64,000 nucleotides of DNA from Desulfitibacter sp. BRH_c19 (GTDB lineage: Bacteria > Bacillota > DSM-16504 > Desulfitibacterales > Desulfitibacteraceae), in NCBI GenBank assembly GCA_001515945.1, contig LOER01000026.1:186001-250000 (forward strand), given 5' to 3'. The position numbers and the translations under genes are program-made. How positions within the stretch are numbered: position 1 is the stretch's first letter; the number at the start of each line of letters is the position of its first letter. Below are positions 8,985-16,190 of this stretch, piece by piece. Below the pieces are notes generated by a model, which made no database searches, was not told the origin of the DNA, and saw nothing but the letters and a program-made list of their open reading frames with translations.

Positions 8985-10316
8985 ATGAGGCAAACATTGA
9001 GTTATTTTCATCCTAGATCTTTAAAGCTTTTAAACCGTCACTTGCAAAATCTTGTCAAAGGTCGCCTATGGCTTAAAATTCTCATTGGTATGGCACTAGG
9101 TATTACTGTAGGGTTGTTTTTAAGCCCTTCGGCTGGATTTGTACGAGAAGAAGTAGGAACTACTATTGCAAACTGGCTGGCTTTACCGGGTCAAATCTTT
9201 TTAGGTATGATTCAGATGATAGTCATTCCTTTGATTTTTGCTTCTATTATTACTGGAGTAGCATCTAGCGATGACATGGAGCATTTAAAAAAGATTGGCG
9301 GGCGTGCAGCATCTTATTTTGTTTTTACAACAATTATTGCCATTACTATTGGTATAGGAGTAACATCCTTAATTCAACCAGGTAATTTTATAGATGGTTC
9401 TTTACTGGATGCACACAAAGAGACTGCCATAGTTGAACAAGCTGAAAGTGGGACTGATGAAATTCCTTCAATCGGTCAGGTGCCTCAATTAATAGCTAAT
9501 ATTTTACCAGATAATCCTTTAGGTGCAATGGTTGAAAAACAAATGCTCCAGGTTGTTTTATTTGCAATAGTACTAGGTCTCGCATTAATAGCTATGGCTC
9601 CTAAACAAGCTAAACCCATACTTGATTTGCTCAATTCCATTCAAGAGGTTTGCATGACGGTAGTAAAGTGGGCAATGCTACTAGCACCAGTTGCAGTCTT
9701 TGGATTACTGGCCCAAACTACAATTAATACTGGAATTGATGCTTTACTTGGTATGGCTGTGTATGTTGGGACAGTATTATTTGCTTTATTAATTCTAATG
9801 AGTATCTATCTACTATTTGTATTAATAGTATCAGGAATAAGACCATTAAAATTTTTAGGGATAGTAAGAGAAGTACAGCTTTTAGCATTTTCAACCTCAA
9901 GCTCTGCTGCTGTTATGCCCTTATCAATTACAACAGCAGAAGACAAACTAAGTGTGAAACCCTCAACTGCTCAATTTTTGATACCCTTAGGGGCAACAAT
10001 AAATATGGACGGAACAGCTCTCTATCAGGGTGCAGCAACAGTTTTTTTGGCTCAAGTATTTAGTGTAGACTTAAGTATGGCCTCTTTACTATTAATTGTA
10101 GTAACAACAGTAGCAGCATCTATAGGTGCCCCTGCTACACCAGGTGTTGGTATTGTTATCCTGGCAATGGTCTTAAATAGTGTTGGCATACCAGCAAGTG
10201 GTATAGCTTTGATCCTTGGTGTTGATAGAATTCTAGATATGTCTCGTACTGCAGTAAACGTAACAGGTGATCTTACAGCTTGTCTAGTAATGGAAAGATG
10301 GCTTGGTGATAGGTAA
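8985..10316 (+). CDS. Dicarboxylate/amino acid:cation symporter (DAACS/GltP family)
   Basis: This 443-aa secondary transporter takes up glutamate, aspartate or C4-dicarboxylates with Na+ or H+. Family signatures are the serine-rich hairpin FSTSSSAAVMPLS (near residue 304), NMDGTALYQ (near 345) and VDRILDMSRTAVNVTGD (near 413), which hold substrate- and cation-binding residues. About eight membrane helices plus two hairpins are expected, and the hydrophobic segments fit. The first 30 residues are polar and basic, longer than in many homologues. The ATG at 8985 follows GGGGGA by eight bases. It stands alone: a repeat tract lies upstream and a convergent uspA downstream. Confidence 0.9.
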   Translation: MRQTLSYFHPRSLKLLNRHLQNLVKGRLWLKILIGMALGITVGLFLSPSAGFVREEVGTTIANWLALPGQIFLGMIQMIVIPLIFASIITGVASSDDMEHLKKIGGRAASYFVFTTIIAITIGIGVTSLIQPGNFIDGSLLDAHKETAIVEQAESGTDEIPSIGQVPQLIANILPDNPLGAMVEKQMLQVVLFAIVLGLALIAMAPKQAKPILDLLNSIQEVCMTVVKWAMLLAPVAVFGLLAQTTINTGIDALLGMAVYVGTVLFALLILMSIYLLFVLIVSGIRPLKFLGIVREVQLLAFSTSSSAAVMPLSITTAEDKLSVKPSTAQFLIPLGATINMDGTALYQGAATVFLAQVFSVDLSMASLLLIVVTTVAASIGAPATPGVGIVILAMVLNSVGIPASGIALILGVDRILDMSRTAVNVTGDLTACLVMERWLGDR

Positions 10317-10340
10317 AACTTTAAGATACTGGGTTTCCTT

Positions 10341-10378
10341 AAAAATGGAGCTAACCCACAAGTGCTTGAGTTAGCTCC
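10341..10378 (-). terminator. Rho-independent terminator of uspA
   Basis: A nine-base perfect stem (GGAGCTAAC at 10347-10355, GTTAGCTCC at 10370-10378) is followed on the minus strand by ATTTTTAAGG. It sits between the converging symporter and uspA genes and may also slow transcripts from the plus strand. Confidence 0.75.
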
Positions 10379-10385
10379 GTGATTG

Positions 10386-10811
10386 CTATTTTACAACCAT
10401 TACAGGGATTGAAGCACAGTGCACAATGTTGTAAGAGACACTACCCATTACTGTTTTTTTTAAATTAGAAAGTCCTCTGCTACCTATTATTAGGAAGGAG
10501 TATTGACCCTTTTCGGCTTCCTTACAGATTTCTTCTACAGGGGGGCCAAATCTCGATAAGACTTCTGCTTCTACATTGTTTTCTTTAAAGAAATTTTTGT
10601 ACCTATCGAGAATATCTTCATTATGCCTTTTGTGACTTTCAACTAGATTTTCATAATACTTTTTCTTACTCAGTTCTAAAATGGATGGAATAAAGTCTGT
10701 TAAAACTGAAATTACAGTAATTTTAACGGGAAGCTGATTAGCAAATTCCAAGGCTTTTTCTGCGGCTCTTTGAGAGTTCTCAGAGCCATCAACGGCTAAT
10801 AGTATCTTCAT
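10386..10811 (-). CDS. Universal stress protein UspA family
   Basis: This 141-aa single Usp domain starts MKILLAVDGSENSQRAAEKA and ends with GSRGLSNLKKTVMGSVSYNIVHCASIPVMVVK (given here only to mark its motifs). The ATP-binding pattern G-x2-G-x9-G-S is seen as GSRGLSNLKKTVMGSVS, so an ATP-binding subfamily member is likely. These cytoplasmic dimers are induced under growth arrest and stress; the molecular role is not established. A promoter at 10845-10873 shares its -35 region with the divergent hemerythrin gene. The ATG at 10811 has AGGAGG upstream. Confidence 0.9.
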   Translation of the reverse strand: MKILLAVDGSENSQRAAEKALEFANQLPVKITVISVLTDFIPSILELSKKKYYENLVESHKRHNEDILDRYKNFFKENNVEAEVLSRFGPPVEEICKEAEKGQYSFLIIGSRGLSNLKKTVMGSVSYNIVHCASIPVMVVK

Positions 10812-10844
10812 AGATTATTCCTCCTATCGTAGTAGTATCATTGT

Positions 10845-10873
10845 ATTATATAAATTCTTCAAGACTTTGACAA
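10845..10873 (-). promoter_or_regulatory. Promoter of uspA
   Basis: On the minus strand: TTGTCA (10873-10868), a 17-base spacer, and TATAAT (10850-10845). The uspA ATG is about 34 bases from the -10 box. Confidence 0.65.
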
Positions 10874-10897
10874 AAACCTCTAATATTTTAATATATT
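10867..10897 (+). promoter_or_regulatory. Possible promoter of the hemerythrin gene
   Basis: TTGACA (10867-10872) is followed by AT-rich DNA with AATATA or TATATT near 10890-10897 (spacer 17-19). The -35 box overlaps that of the uspA promoter on the other strand, so the two genes may compete for or share a regulator. Confidence 0.4.
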
Positions 10898-10983
10898 AGA
10901 ATTGAAGTACCTGAAAGATATTTAGGCAAGGATGCTAACAGTAAAAAGCTAAGAAGTTTGACTATTAAAAAGGGGGAACAAAG

Positions 10984-11400
10984 ATGATATTTAAATGGAA
11001 CGATAAGTACAACGTGGGCATCACTTCTATTGATGAGCAGCATCAGCAATTATTTGTTTTGGGAAATCAGTTATTTGGTATTGTTTCCAAAGAAGATGAA
11101 ATAGATCACTATGACAAGATTATGGCTGTTTTAGTGGAACTAAAAAATTATACTGTGTATCATTTTAGTCATGAAGAAGAATTGATGAATAAATTTAATT
11201 TTGAATACTATCAAACACATAAAAGACAACATGAAGATTTTATAGAAAAAATTATGGAAGTTGAAGCGCAAAATATTGATGAAAACCAAAATAAAATAAC
11301 AATGGAAATAATAGAGTTTATAGCTGATTGGATTCAAAATCATATAATGAAATTAGACCATCAATATAAGAGCCTATTTATAGAAAGCAGAGCAAAATAA
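10984..11400 (+). CDS. Bacteriohemerythrin
   Basis: This 138-aa single-domain protein has a non-haem di-iron site. Expected ligands are visible in order: IDEQHQQLF (H near 20), HFSHEEELM (H and E near 57-61), YQTHKRQHEDF (H near 76 and 80) and NHIMKLDHQY (H and D near 118-123). Such proteins bind O2 reversibly and are thought to store, sense or remove oxygen in anaerobes and microaerophiles; some respond to nitric oxide. The ATG at 10984 follows GGGGGAACAAAG. It is divergent from uspA. No terminator with a clear stem was found after it. Confidence 0.93.
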   Translation: MIFKWNDKYNVGITSIDEQHQQLFVLGNQLFGIVSKEDEIDHYDKIMAVLVELKNYTVYHFSHEEELMNKFNFEYYQTHKRQHEDFIEKIMEVEAQNIDENQNKITMEIIEFIADWIQNHIMKLDHQYKSLFIESRAK

Positions 11401-11493
11401 ATAAACTTGAGGATTCCTTTACTCAGAAAATATCTCTACATATTTACTATTCCCCTCGGGGAAGTTATTTATAGATTAATAACAATTATCGTA

Positions 11494-11511
11494 TTGTGAC
11501 AAAAATCACCG
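11494..11511. promoter_or_regulatory. CRP/FNR-type palindrome upstream of the cupin gene
   Basis: TTGTGACAAAAATCACCG fits the CRP/FNR-family consensus TGTGA-N6-TCACA with one mismatch in the outer arm. It lies about 55 bases before the cupin start codon, a usual distance for such a factor. No CRP/FNR-family regulator gene is visible in the window, so the cognate factor is unknown. Confidence 0.45.
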
Positions 11512-11566
11512 TAAATAGTATTTCAGTAAAGTAAAATATAAACAAAAGAACAAAGGAGTGGATGAT

Positions 11567-11908
11567 ATGGAACAAGTATTAATTAAGAATATGCCATTTT
11601 CTCAGGCACTAAGTATGAAAGATCTTGTTGAATACAAAGAAGGAACAGTTATAAGCAGGACTATTTCTCAAAGGGATGACTTAAGTTTAACGCTATTTGC
11701 TTTTGATAAGGGAGAGGGGATTAGTTCCCATTCGGCATCAGGAGATGCACTTGTCTACATAATGGATGGCACAGCAGAAATTACTATTGGTGAAGAAAAG
11801 GTGATAGCAAAGGCTGGAGAAGTAGTTGTTATGCCAGCAAATATACCTCACGGGTTAGAAGCAGTTGAAAGATTTAAAATGTTCCTAGTGGTAATAAAAC
11901 CACAGTAA
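11567..11908 (+). CDS. Small cupin-domain protein
   Basis: This is a single cupin barrel of about 113 aa. The first cupin motif appears as GISSHSASGDALVYIMDGTAEI (residues about 46-67; metal ligands normally H, H/E and E) and the second as VVMPANIPHGLEAVE (about 89-103). The first motif has HSASGD where many homologues have HxH, so metal binding is uncertain. The function is not predictable. The frame opens with GTG at 11558, but that codon overlaps the ribosome site AAAGGAG (11551-11557), so the ATG at 11567 is preferred. A terminator hairpin follows at 11941. Confidence 0.85.
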   Translation: MEQVLIKNMPFSQALSMKDLVEYKEGTVISRTISQRDDLSLTLFAFDKGEGISSHSASGDALVYIMDGTAEITIGEEKVIAKAGEVVVMPANIPHGLEAVERFKMFLVVIKPQ

Positions 11909-11940
11909 TTTTTAAGTAGTGAATAATGAGTCTTCAAAAA

Positions 11941-11967
11941 TGAGCCCTTGTTTAGGGCTTATTTTTT
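11941..11967 (+). terminator. Rho-independent terminator after the cupin gene
   Basis: The stem TGAGCCC / GGGCTTA with a seven-base loop is followed by a run of six T. Confidence 0.75.
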
Positions 11968-11974
11968 CATGCAC

Positions 11975-12006
11975 AATGTTTCAGCATAGCTGAAACGAGT
12001 TCACTA
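11975..12006. repeat. Palindromic module 3 (solo copy)
   Basis: GTTTCAG-CATAG-CTGAAAC followed by GAGTTCACT matches the module at about 4258-4286 and, inverted, at 26207-26240. It lies exactly where the reading frame of the truncated antiporter begins. Confidence 0.7.
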
Positions 12007-12020
12007 AAGCATATTTACAA

Positions 12021-12464
12021 CCCCTAGAGGAAAACTTAAATATATTGTATTTAATATTAGGTGGTCATTTACTAGTAGAGTCTGCCACCAGCATATCACT
12101 TGCCTTTGGAGTTTCAGAGTGGGTCATAGCACTTTCTATGGTGGCTGTAGGCACCTCACTACCAGAGCTATCAACCTCCATCATTGCTGCTATTCGTGGG
12201 TATCCAGAAATGGTAATTGGCAATGTTATTGGTAGCAATATTTTCAATATTCTTTTTGTACAAGCTGCTGTTGCAATTGTTCGACCTGTTCCTGTACAGT
12301 GGTCTTTTGTAACATTTGAATTTCCTATCATGGTTGCTGGGGGTTTCTTCATGTTTCTAATACTCAGGACAAATTACAAAGTCAGCCGATTAGAAGGTGC
12401 GTTATTGTTGGTAGCTTATTTATTAGTAATACTAATATCTTTCTTGAGAAATCCCATGGTATAA
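12021..12464 (+). pseudogene. Truncated Na+/Ca2+ antiporter (CaCA family), C-terminal half only
   Basis: The open frame encodes LGGHLLVESATSISLAFGVS, then VALSM-like AVGTSLPELSTSI and GNVIGSNIFNILF, which together are the second alpha repeat of K+-dependent or YrbG-type Na+/Ca2+ exchangers. Intact proteins are about 310-330 aa with two such repeats; here the whole first half is absent. The frame has no ATG or ribosome site at its beginning (first possible start is the TTG at 12045, inside a membrane helix) and reaches a stop codon at 11991, inside palindromic module 3. A half-exchanger is not expected to work, since both repeats form the ion site. The most likely story is a deletion or rearrangement at the repeat. 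Confidence 0.8.
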
Positions 12465-12499
12465 AAACTTGGATAAAAATTTTAACTTATACTTTTTTA

Positions 12500-12529
12500 T
12501 TGACAGGAATTATCTCATAAGAGTAGAAT
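12500..12529 (+). promoter_or_regulatory. Promoter of the ferredoxin gene
   Basis: TTGACA (12500-12505), an 18-base spacer and TAGAAT (12524-12529), about 73 bases upstream of the ferredoxin ATG. Confidence 0.6.
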
Positions 12530-12602
12530 AAAATCGAGAGAAACCAATATGTTATGAATGCTTTCAATGTGTTCATATATAAAACAATTAGGGGGAGAAA
12601 AA

Positions 12603-12770
12603 ATGGCAGTAAAAATTGATAAGGATCTTTGTAATGCGTGTGGAACTTGTGTTGATGAGTGTGCATTTGAGGCACTATCAGTTGAAGATGTAGCAATTTG
12701 TAACGAAGAAGAGTGTACTGAATGTGAAGCTTGTATTGACGTATGTCCAAGTAACGCAATTAGTATATAG
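12603..12770 (+). CDS. 2[4Fe-4S] ferredoxin
   Basis: This 55-aa clostridial-type ferredoxin has the two cluster motifs CNACGTCVDEC (residues about 10-20) and CTECEACIDVCP (about 38-49), each CxxCxxCxxxC-like with the fourth cysteine exchanged between clusters. It carries low-potential electrons between cytoplasmic oxidoreductases. The frame is open further upstream, but GGGGGAG lies 5-6 bases before the ATG at 12603, which gives the usual MAVKI start. The gene has its own promoter and terminator, so it is monocistronic. No partner enzyme is adjacent. Confidence 0.95.
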   Translation: MAVKIDKDLCNACGTCVDECAFEALSVEDVAICNEEECTECEACIDVCPSNAISI

Positions 12771-12796
12771 GTTTAAAACTAAAATATTACTTGCTT

Positions 12797-12826
12797 AGCC
12801 CCTGTTTTCAAAGCAGGGGCTTTCAT
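12797..12826 (+). terminator. Terminator after the ferredoxin gene
   Basis: AGCCCCTG (12797-12804) and CAGGGGCT (12814-12821) form a perfect 8-bp stem followed by TTTC. The converging tauE gene ends at 12838. Confidence 0.75.
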
Positions 12827-12837
12827 CATCCTTGCCA

Positions 12838-13602
12838 CTAAATAAAAAGGTTAAATACACCTAGGAGTTTTAATGCCATGGCTATAACTGAGGCAGAAAG
12901 TACCCACTTTATCCACTTGTCACCCCCTGAAACAGCAAAAATACTGCCTAACCAAGCTCCCGCTCCATTACCTGCAGCTAAGATAAGACCTATTAACCAG
13001 TTAACATTTCCGGATAATAAAAAGACGATTAAAGATGTAATTATATATAATCCAACTACAAAGACCTTTAAACTGTTGATTTTAATTAAAGAGGTTCCAG
13101 TAAGTATAGACAGAGATGCAATGATTATGAAACCGACACCAGCTTGAATGAAGCCACCATAAATTCCTATGAAGAAAAAAACAACTCCAGCAAGCCATTT
13201 TTTCTCATTACTTAGTTCTTCCTCGTATTTGATATATTTTTTATGGGGTTCAAACAATATTACAAAGAGAACAATAAGCATTACAAATGCCAAGATTTTA
13301 TTGAAAACTTCGTCTGCTAGGTTTATGGCAAGGCTAGCTCCTAGGATAGAACCTATCATAGCTGGAATTCCTAACATAAGCCCAAACCTAAGATCGAAAA
13401 ATCCTTTATGACGAAAACCTGCTACGGCTACAATGTTTTGTACCACTAATGCAATTCGGTTTGTACCATTGGCCATGGCAGAGGGCATACCAAAAAAAAT
13501 AAGCATTGGCATTGTGATTAATGAACCGCCACCACCCACAGTATTTAAGAAACCTGCGACGATTCCTGTAATTAATATTAATGGTATATAATAATCCGGC
13601 AA
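12838..13602 (-). CDS. TauE/SafE-family sulfite/anion exporter
   Basis: This 254-aa integral membrane protein has about eight helices and the family's repeated motif: GFLNTVGGGGSLITMPMLIF near residue 17 and GGFIQAGVGFIIIASLSI near 139. Members export sulfite, sulfoacetate or related small anions, but the substrate here is unknown and no sulfur gene is adjacent. The ATG at 13602 follows GGAGGGG-like bases. It converges with the ferredoxin gene and diverges from the aroF operon, with a 360-base gap. Confidence 0.88.
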   Translation of the reverse strand: MPDYYIPLILITGIVAGFLNTVGGGGSLITMPMLIFFGMPSAMANGTNRIALVVQNIVAVAGFRHKGFFDLRFGLMLGIPAMIGSILGASLAINLADEVFNKILAFVMLIVLFVILFEPHKKYIKYEEELSNEKKWLAGVVFFFIGIYGGFIQAGVGFIIIASLSILTGTSLIKINSLKVFVVGLYIITSLIVFLLSGNVNWLIGLILAAGNGAGAWLGSIFAVSGGDKWIKWVLSASVIAMALKLLGVFNLFI

Positions 13603-13715
13603 AAGTACCCCTCCTATGTTTGTCTAAAATAATTTAGAACAATCTAATATTAAACCCATTCTAAAAAGAAGTCCATATTCATTTAAAGAGTTTTATAGAT
13701 ATTTTAAAATTTTTG

Positions 13716-13744
13716 TTGCTTTTTCATGCAAAAATACTTATAAT
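13716..13744 (+). promoter_or_regulatory. Promoter of aroF-tyrA-aroA-aroC
   Basis: TTGCTT (13716-13721), a 17-base spacer and a perfect TATAAT (13739-13744). Confidence 0.6.
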
Positions 13745-13885
13745 AGTTCAAACTATATAGTGTTACGAAATACTATATATTATTTGGTAGGAACTTGTAG
13801 AATGGTGATTACTGGTATCAAGATGTAGTAGGCTAAAAAGCAAAAATTGTAGGACGGTAGGATGGTAGAGGGACGGCTTATTTAG

Positions 13886-13909
13886 GCACTCTTTCTGGGT
13901 GTTTTTTTT
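13886..13909 (+). terminator. Weak terminator-like hairpin in the aroF leader
   Basis: The six-base stem GCACTC / GGGTGT (with wobble pairs) has a five-base loop and is followed by seven T. It lies between the promoter and aroF, so it could act as an attenuator, or could be a leftover terminator. Confidence 0.45.
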
Positions 13910-13964
13910 GTACCCTTCATCCATACTAGAAGAAAAGAAATTAAGTAAAACTGGAGGGGTAAAA

Positions 13965-14984
13965 ATGATTATAGTTATGGAAAATGGTGCAAGGGAAGAA
14001 TCAATAACAAAAGTAGTTGAAAAACTGGAGGAAAATGGGTTTTCGATTCATTTATCACAAGGCGTGGAAAGAACGATAATAGGTGCAGTTGGGGATAAAT
14101 CCCGTTTGGCTGACCTGTCTATTGAGGCTATGTCAAGTGTAGATAGGGTTATAGGTATACTTGCTCCCTATAAACTAGCTTCTAGAGAATTTAAATCGGA
14201 CAATACAATTATTCAGCTTGGGGATGTAAATATAGGTGGGGATGAGATTCAAATAATGGCAGGTCCATGTGCAATTGAAAGCAGGGAACAGGCTTTAGAG
14301 ATTGCTGATATTGTAAAAAGATCAGGAGCAAAGATAATGAGGGGTGGAGCTTTTAAACCTAGAACATCTCCCTATGCATTTCAAGGTTTAGGTGAAGAAG
14401 GGTTGAAGATTCTGCGAGAAGCAGGGGAGGCTTATGGATTAAAAATAATTACAGAGGTAATGGAACCAGGAAATGTTGAATTAGTAGCACATTATAGTGA
14501 TATTTTACAGATTGGTGCTAGAAACATGCAAAACTTTCCATTACTAAAGGAAGTGGCAAGATTCGATAAACCTGTTTTAATAAAAAGAGGATTATCGGCA
14601 ACTATTGAGGAATGGATTATGGCAGCAGAATATGTATTAAATGGTGGGAATAATAAGGTTATGCTCTGTGAAAGGGGTATTAGAACCTTTGAAACATATA
14701 CGAGAAATACTCTAGATTTATCTGCAGTTGTGGTAGCTAAGCAATTAACCCACTTGCCAGTCATAGTGGATCCAAGTCATGGAACTGGAAAGTGGAAAAT
14801 TGTGGGACCCATGGCATTGGCTGCAGTAACAGCAGGAGCGGATGGTCTAATAATCGAAGTTCATCCTCGTCCAAGTGAAGCATTATGTGATGGTTCCCAA
14901 TCACTTACAGAAGAAAACTTTAACAAACTCTTAATAAATATAAAAAAAGTTGCAAATGCAGTAGACAGGGAAGCGGTGCAGTAA
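13965..14984 (+). CDS. aroF: DAHP synthase, type I-beta (first copy)
   Basis: The enzyme condenses phosphoenolpyruvate and erythrose-4-phosphate to DAHP, the first step of the shikimate pathway. The 339-aa protein has an N-terminal ferredoxin-like regulatory domain (about 1-75, IIVMENGA...) and a TIM barrel with AGPCAIES, RGGAFKPRTSPYAFQG, QIGARNMQNF, LIKRGLSATIEEW, CERGIRTFE and VDPSHGTGKW. This is the T. maritima/B. subtilis type. The frame opens at 13899, but GGAGGGG directs the ATG at 13965. It is translationally close to tyrA (stop and start abut). A second copy at 22414 is about as long and similar throughout. Feedback specificity cannot be read here; linkage to tyrA suggests service to the Tyr/chorismate branch. 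Confidence 0.95.
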   Translation: MIIVMENGAREESITKVVEKLEENGFSIHLSQGVERTIIGAVGDKSRLADLSIEAMSSVDRVIGILAPYKLASREFKSDNTIIQLGDVNIGGDEIQIMAGPCAIESREQALEIADIVKRSGAKIMRGGAFKPRTSPYAFQGLGEEGLKILREAGEAYGLKIITEVMEPGNVELVAHYSDILQIGARNMQNFPLLKEVARFDKPVLIKRGLSATIEEWIMAAEYVLNGGNNKVMLCERGIRTFETYTRNTLDLSAVVVAKQLTHLPVIVDPSHGTGKWKIVGPMALAAVTAGADGLIIEVHPRPSEALCDGSQSLTEENFNKLLINIKKVANAVDREAVQ

Positions 14985-16094
14985 ATGATAACAGCTCTAA
15001 AAAAGGTTACAATTATAGGATTAGGACTAATAGGTGGTTCATTTGCTTTAGCCTTAAAAAGAGTGCGTCCAGAAATATCTATAGCTGGATATGATTTAGA
15101 TGAACATACACTATTAAAAGGTGAACAATCAGGTATTATTGACGGGTATTCCTTAAAGATAGATGACGCTGTTAAAGAGTCAGACTTGATAGTAATCGCC
15201 TGTTCTTTAAGTCAAACCGTACCCATGGCTTTAAAAGCAATTCCCCATCTGAAAGCTGGAGCCATTCTAACTGATGTAGGTAGTGTAAAGGAGACCATAG
15301 TAACTAAAATTGAAGAAGTACTACCGGCAAATATTCACTATATACCGGGTCATCCAATGGCAGGTTCTGAAAAGAAGGGGTTAGATGGAGCAGATACATA
15401 TTTATTTGAAAACGCCGCTTATATACTTACACCAACAACGAAAACATCCCAAAATGGATTAAACACCCTATTGGATATAATTAAAGCTCTGGGTGCTAGA
15501 CCTTTAATAATGAGCCCTTCTGAGCATGACCATCAGGTGGCAGCAGTTAGTCACTTACCCCATTTGTTAGCAACTTCTTTAGTCAATGCTGCTGGTATTG
15601 TAAAAGACAAGTATCCTGACCTGTTACTTCTTGCTGCTGGAGGCTTTAGAGATACCACGAGAATAGCATCTAGTCAGCCTGAAATGTGGAAGGATATCTG
15701 TCTTAATAATAGAAAAGCCATCTTGGAGGTTTTGGAGATTCATGAGAGTGCCTTAACTGTATTAAAACACTCTATTTTGGAACAGAATAGTGAATGTCTT
15801 ACCAATACTTTTGCAAGTGCCAAAAGAATTAGAGAAGACATACCATCAGGTATCAAAGGAATCCTACCTGAACTTTTTGAAATAGTAGTTGTAGTACCAG
15901 ATAAACCTGGCATGATAGGGCAGATTGCTATTCTTTTAGGTCAAAAAGATGTTAATATTATTGATATTGAAATCTTGAGAGTTCGCGAGGGCGATGGTGG
16001 AACAATCCGTTTTGGTTTTCTTGAAAGAGAAGATGCTCAAAGGGCAGTAGAAATACTCAGAAATGAAGAATTTATCGTCTATCCCAAGTTTTAA
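14985..16094 (+). CDS. tyrA: Prephenate dehydrogenase with C-terminal ACT domain
   Basis: TyrA converts prephenate to 4-hydroxyphenylpyruvate with NAD+, the tyrosine branch. The 369-aa protein opens with a Rossmann fold (VTIIGLGLIGGSFALAL, residues 8-24). It contains VGSVKETIV, HPMAGSEKKGLDGAD (catalytic histidine region), and HDHQVAAVSHLPHLLA. A C-terminal ACT domain follows (about 295-369, VVVPDKPGMIGQIAILL), likely sensing tyrosine. It starts directly at the base after the aroF stop codon; the ribosome site lies inside the aroF end (GGGAAGCGG). It is part of aroF-tyrA-aroA-aroC. Length and domain layout match Bacillus TyrA. Confidence 0.94.
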   Translation: MITALKKVTIIGLGLIGGSFALALKRVRPEISIAGYDLDEHTLLKGEQSGIIDGYSLKIDDAVKESDLIVIACSLSQTVPMALKAIPHLKAGAILTDVGSVKETIVTKIEEVLPANIHYIPGHPMAGSEKKGLDGADTYLFENAAYILTPTTKTSQNGLNTLLDIIKALGARPLIMSPSEHDHQVAAVSHLPHLLATSLVNAAGIVKDKYPDLLLLAAGGFRDTTRIASSQPEMWKDICLNNRKAILEVLEIHESALTVLKHSILEQNSECLTNTFASAKRIREDIPSGIKGILPELFEIVVVVPDKPGMIGQIAILLGQKDVNIIDIEILRVREGDGGTIRFGFLEREDAQRAVEILRNEEFIVYPKF

Positions 16095-16109
16095 CTAATA
16101 AAGTTAAGT

Positions 16110-16170
16110 TTTTAATATTTCTCTGACTTCTGAGTTCTAAAATAGGACTTCTGAGATCCGACTTCAGTTA
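16110..16170. repeat. Low-complexity CTTCTGAGTTC tract between tyrA and aroA
   Basis: Imperfect repeats (CTGACTTCTGAGTTCTA, GGACTTCTGAGATCCGAC, TTCAG) are the inverted form of the GAAGTCAG tract at 8761. They fill the short gap before aroA. Confidence 0.6.
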
Positions 16171-16190
16171 TAGAAGGGTGATTGAGTTTA

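Larger units (their letters stand above)
13603..13964. other. Gene-free leader region of the aroF operon
   Basis: No gene was found. The region holds a promoter (13716-13744), two direct ACTATATA copies just downstream of it (about 13753-13785), a GTAGGA-rich low-complexity stretch (about 13787-13875) and a weak terminator-like hairpin (13886-13909). The untranslated leader would be about 210 bases, long enough for attenuation control, but I see no T-box motif (GGTGG...CGCG), no leader peptide with repeated aromatic codons, and no known riboswitch. Confidence 0.5.

Noticed and set aside
13745-13964. T-box or leader peptide upstream of the first aroF
   Set aside because: No GGTGG...CGCG motif and no short ORF with clustered aromatic codons.
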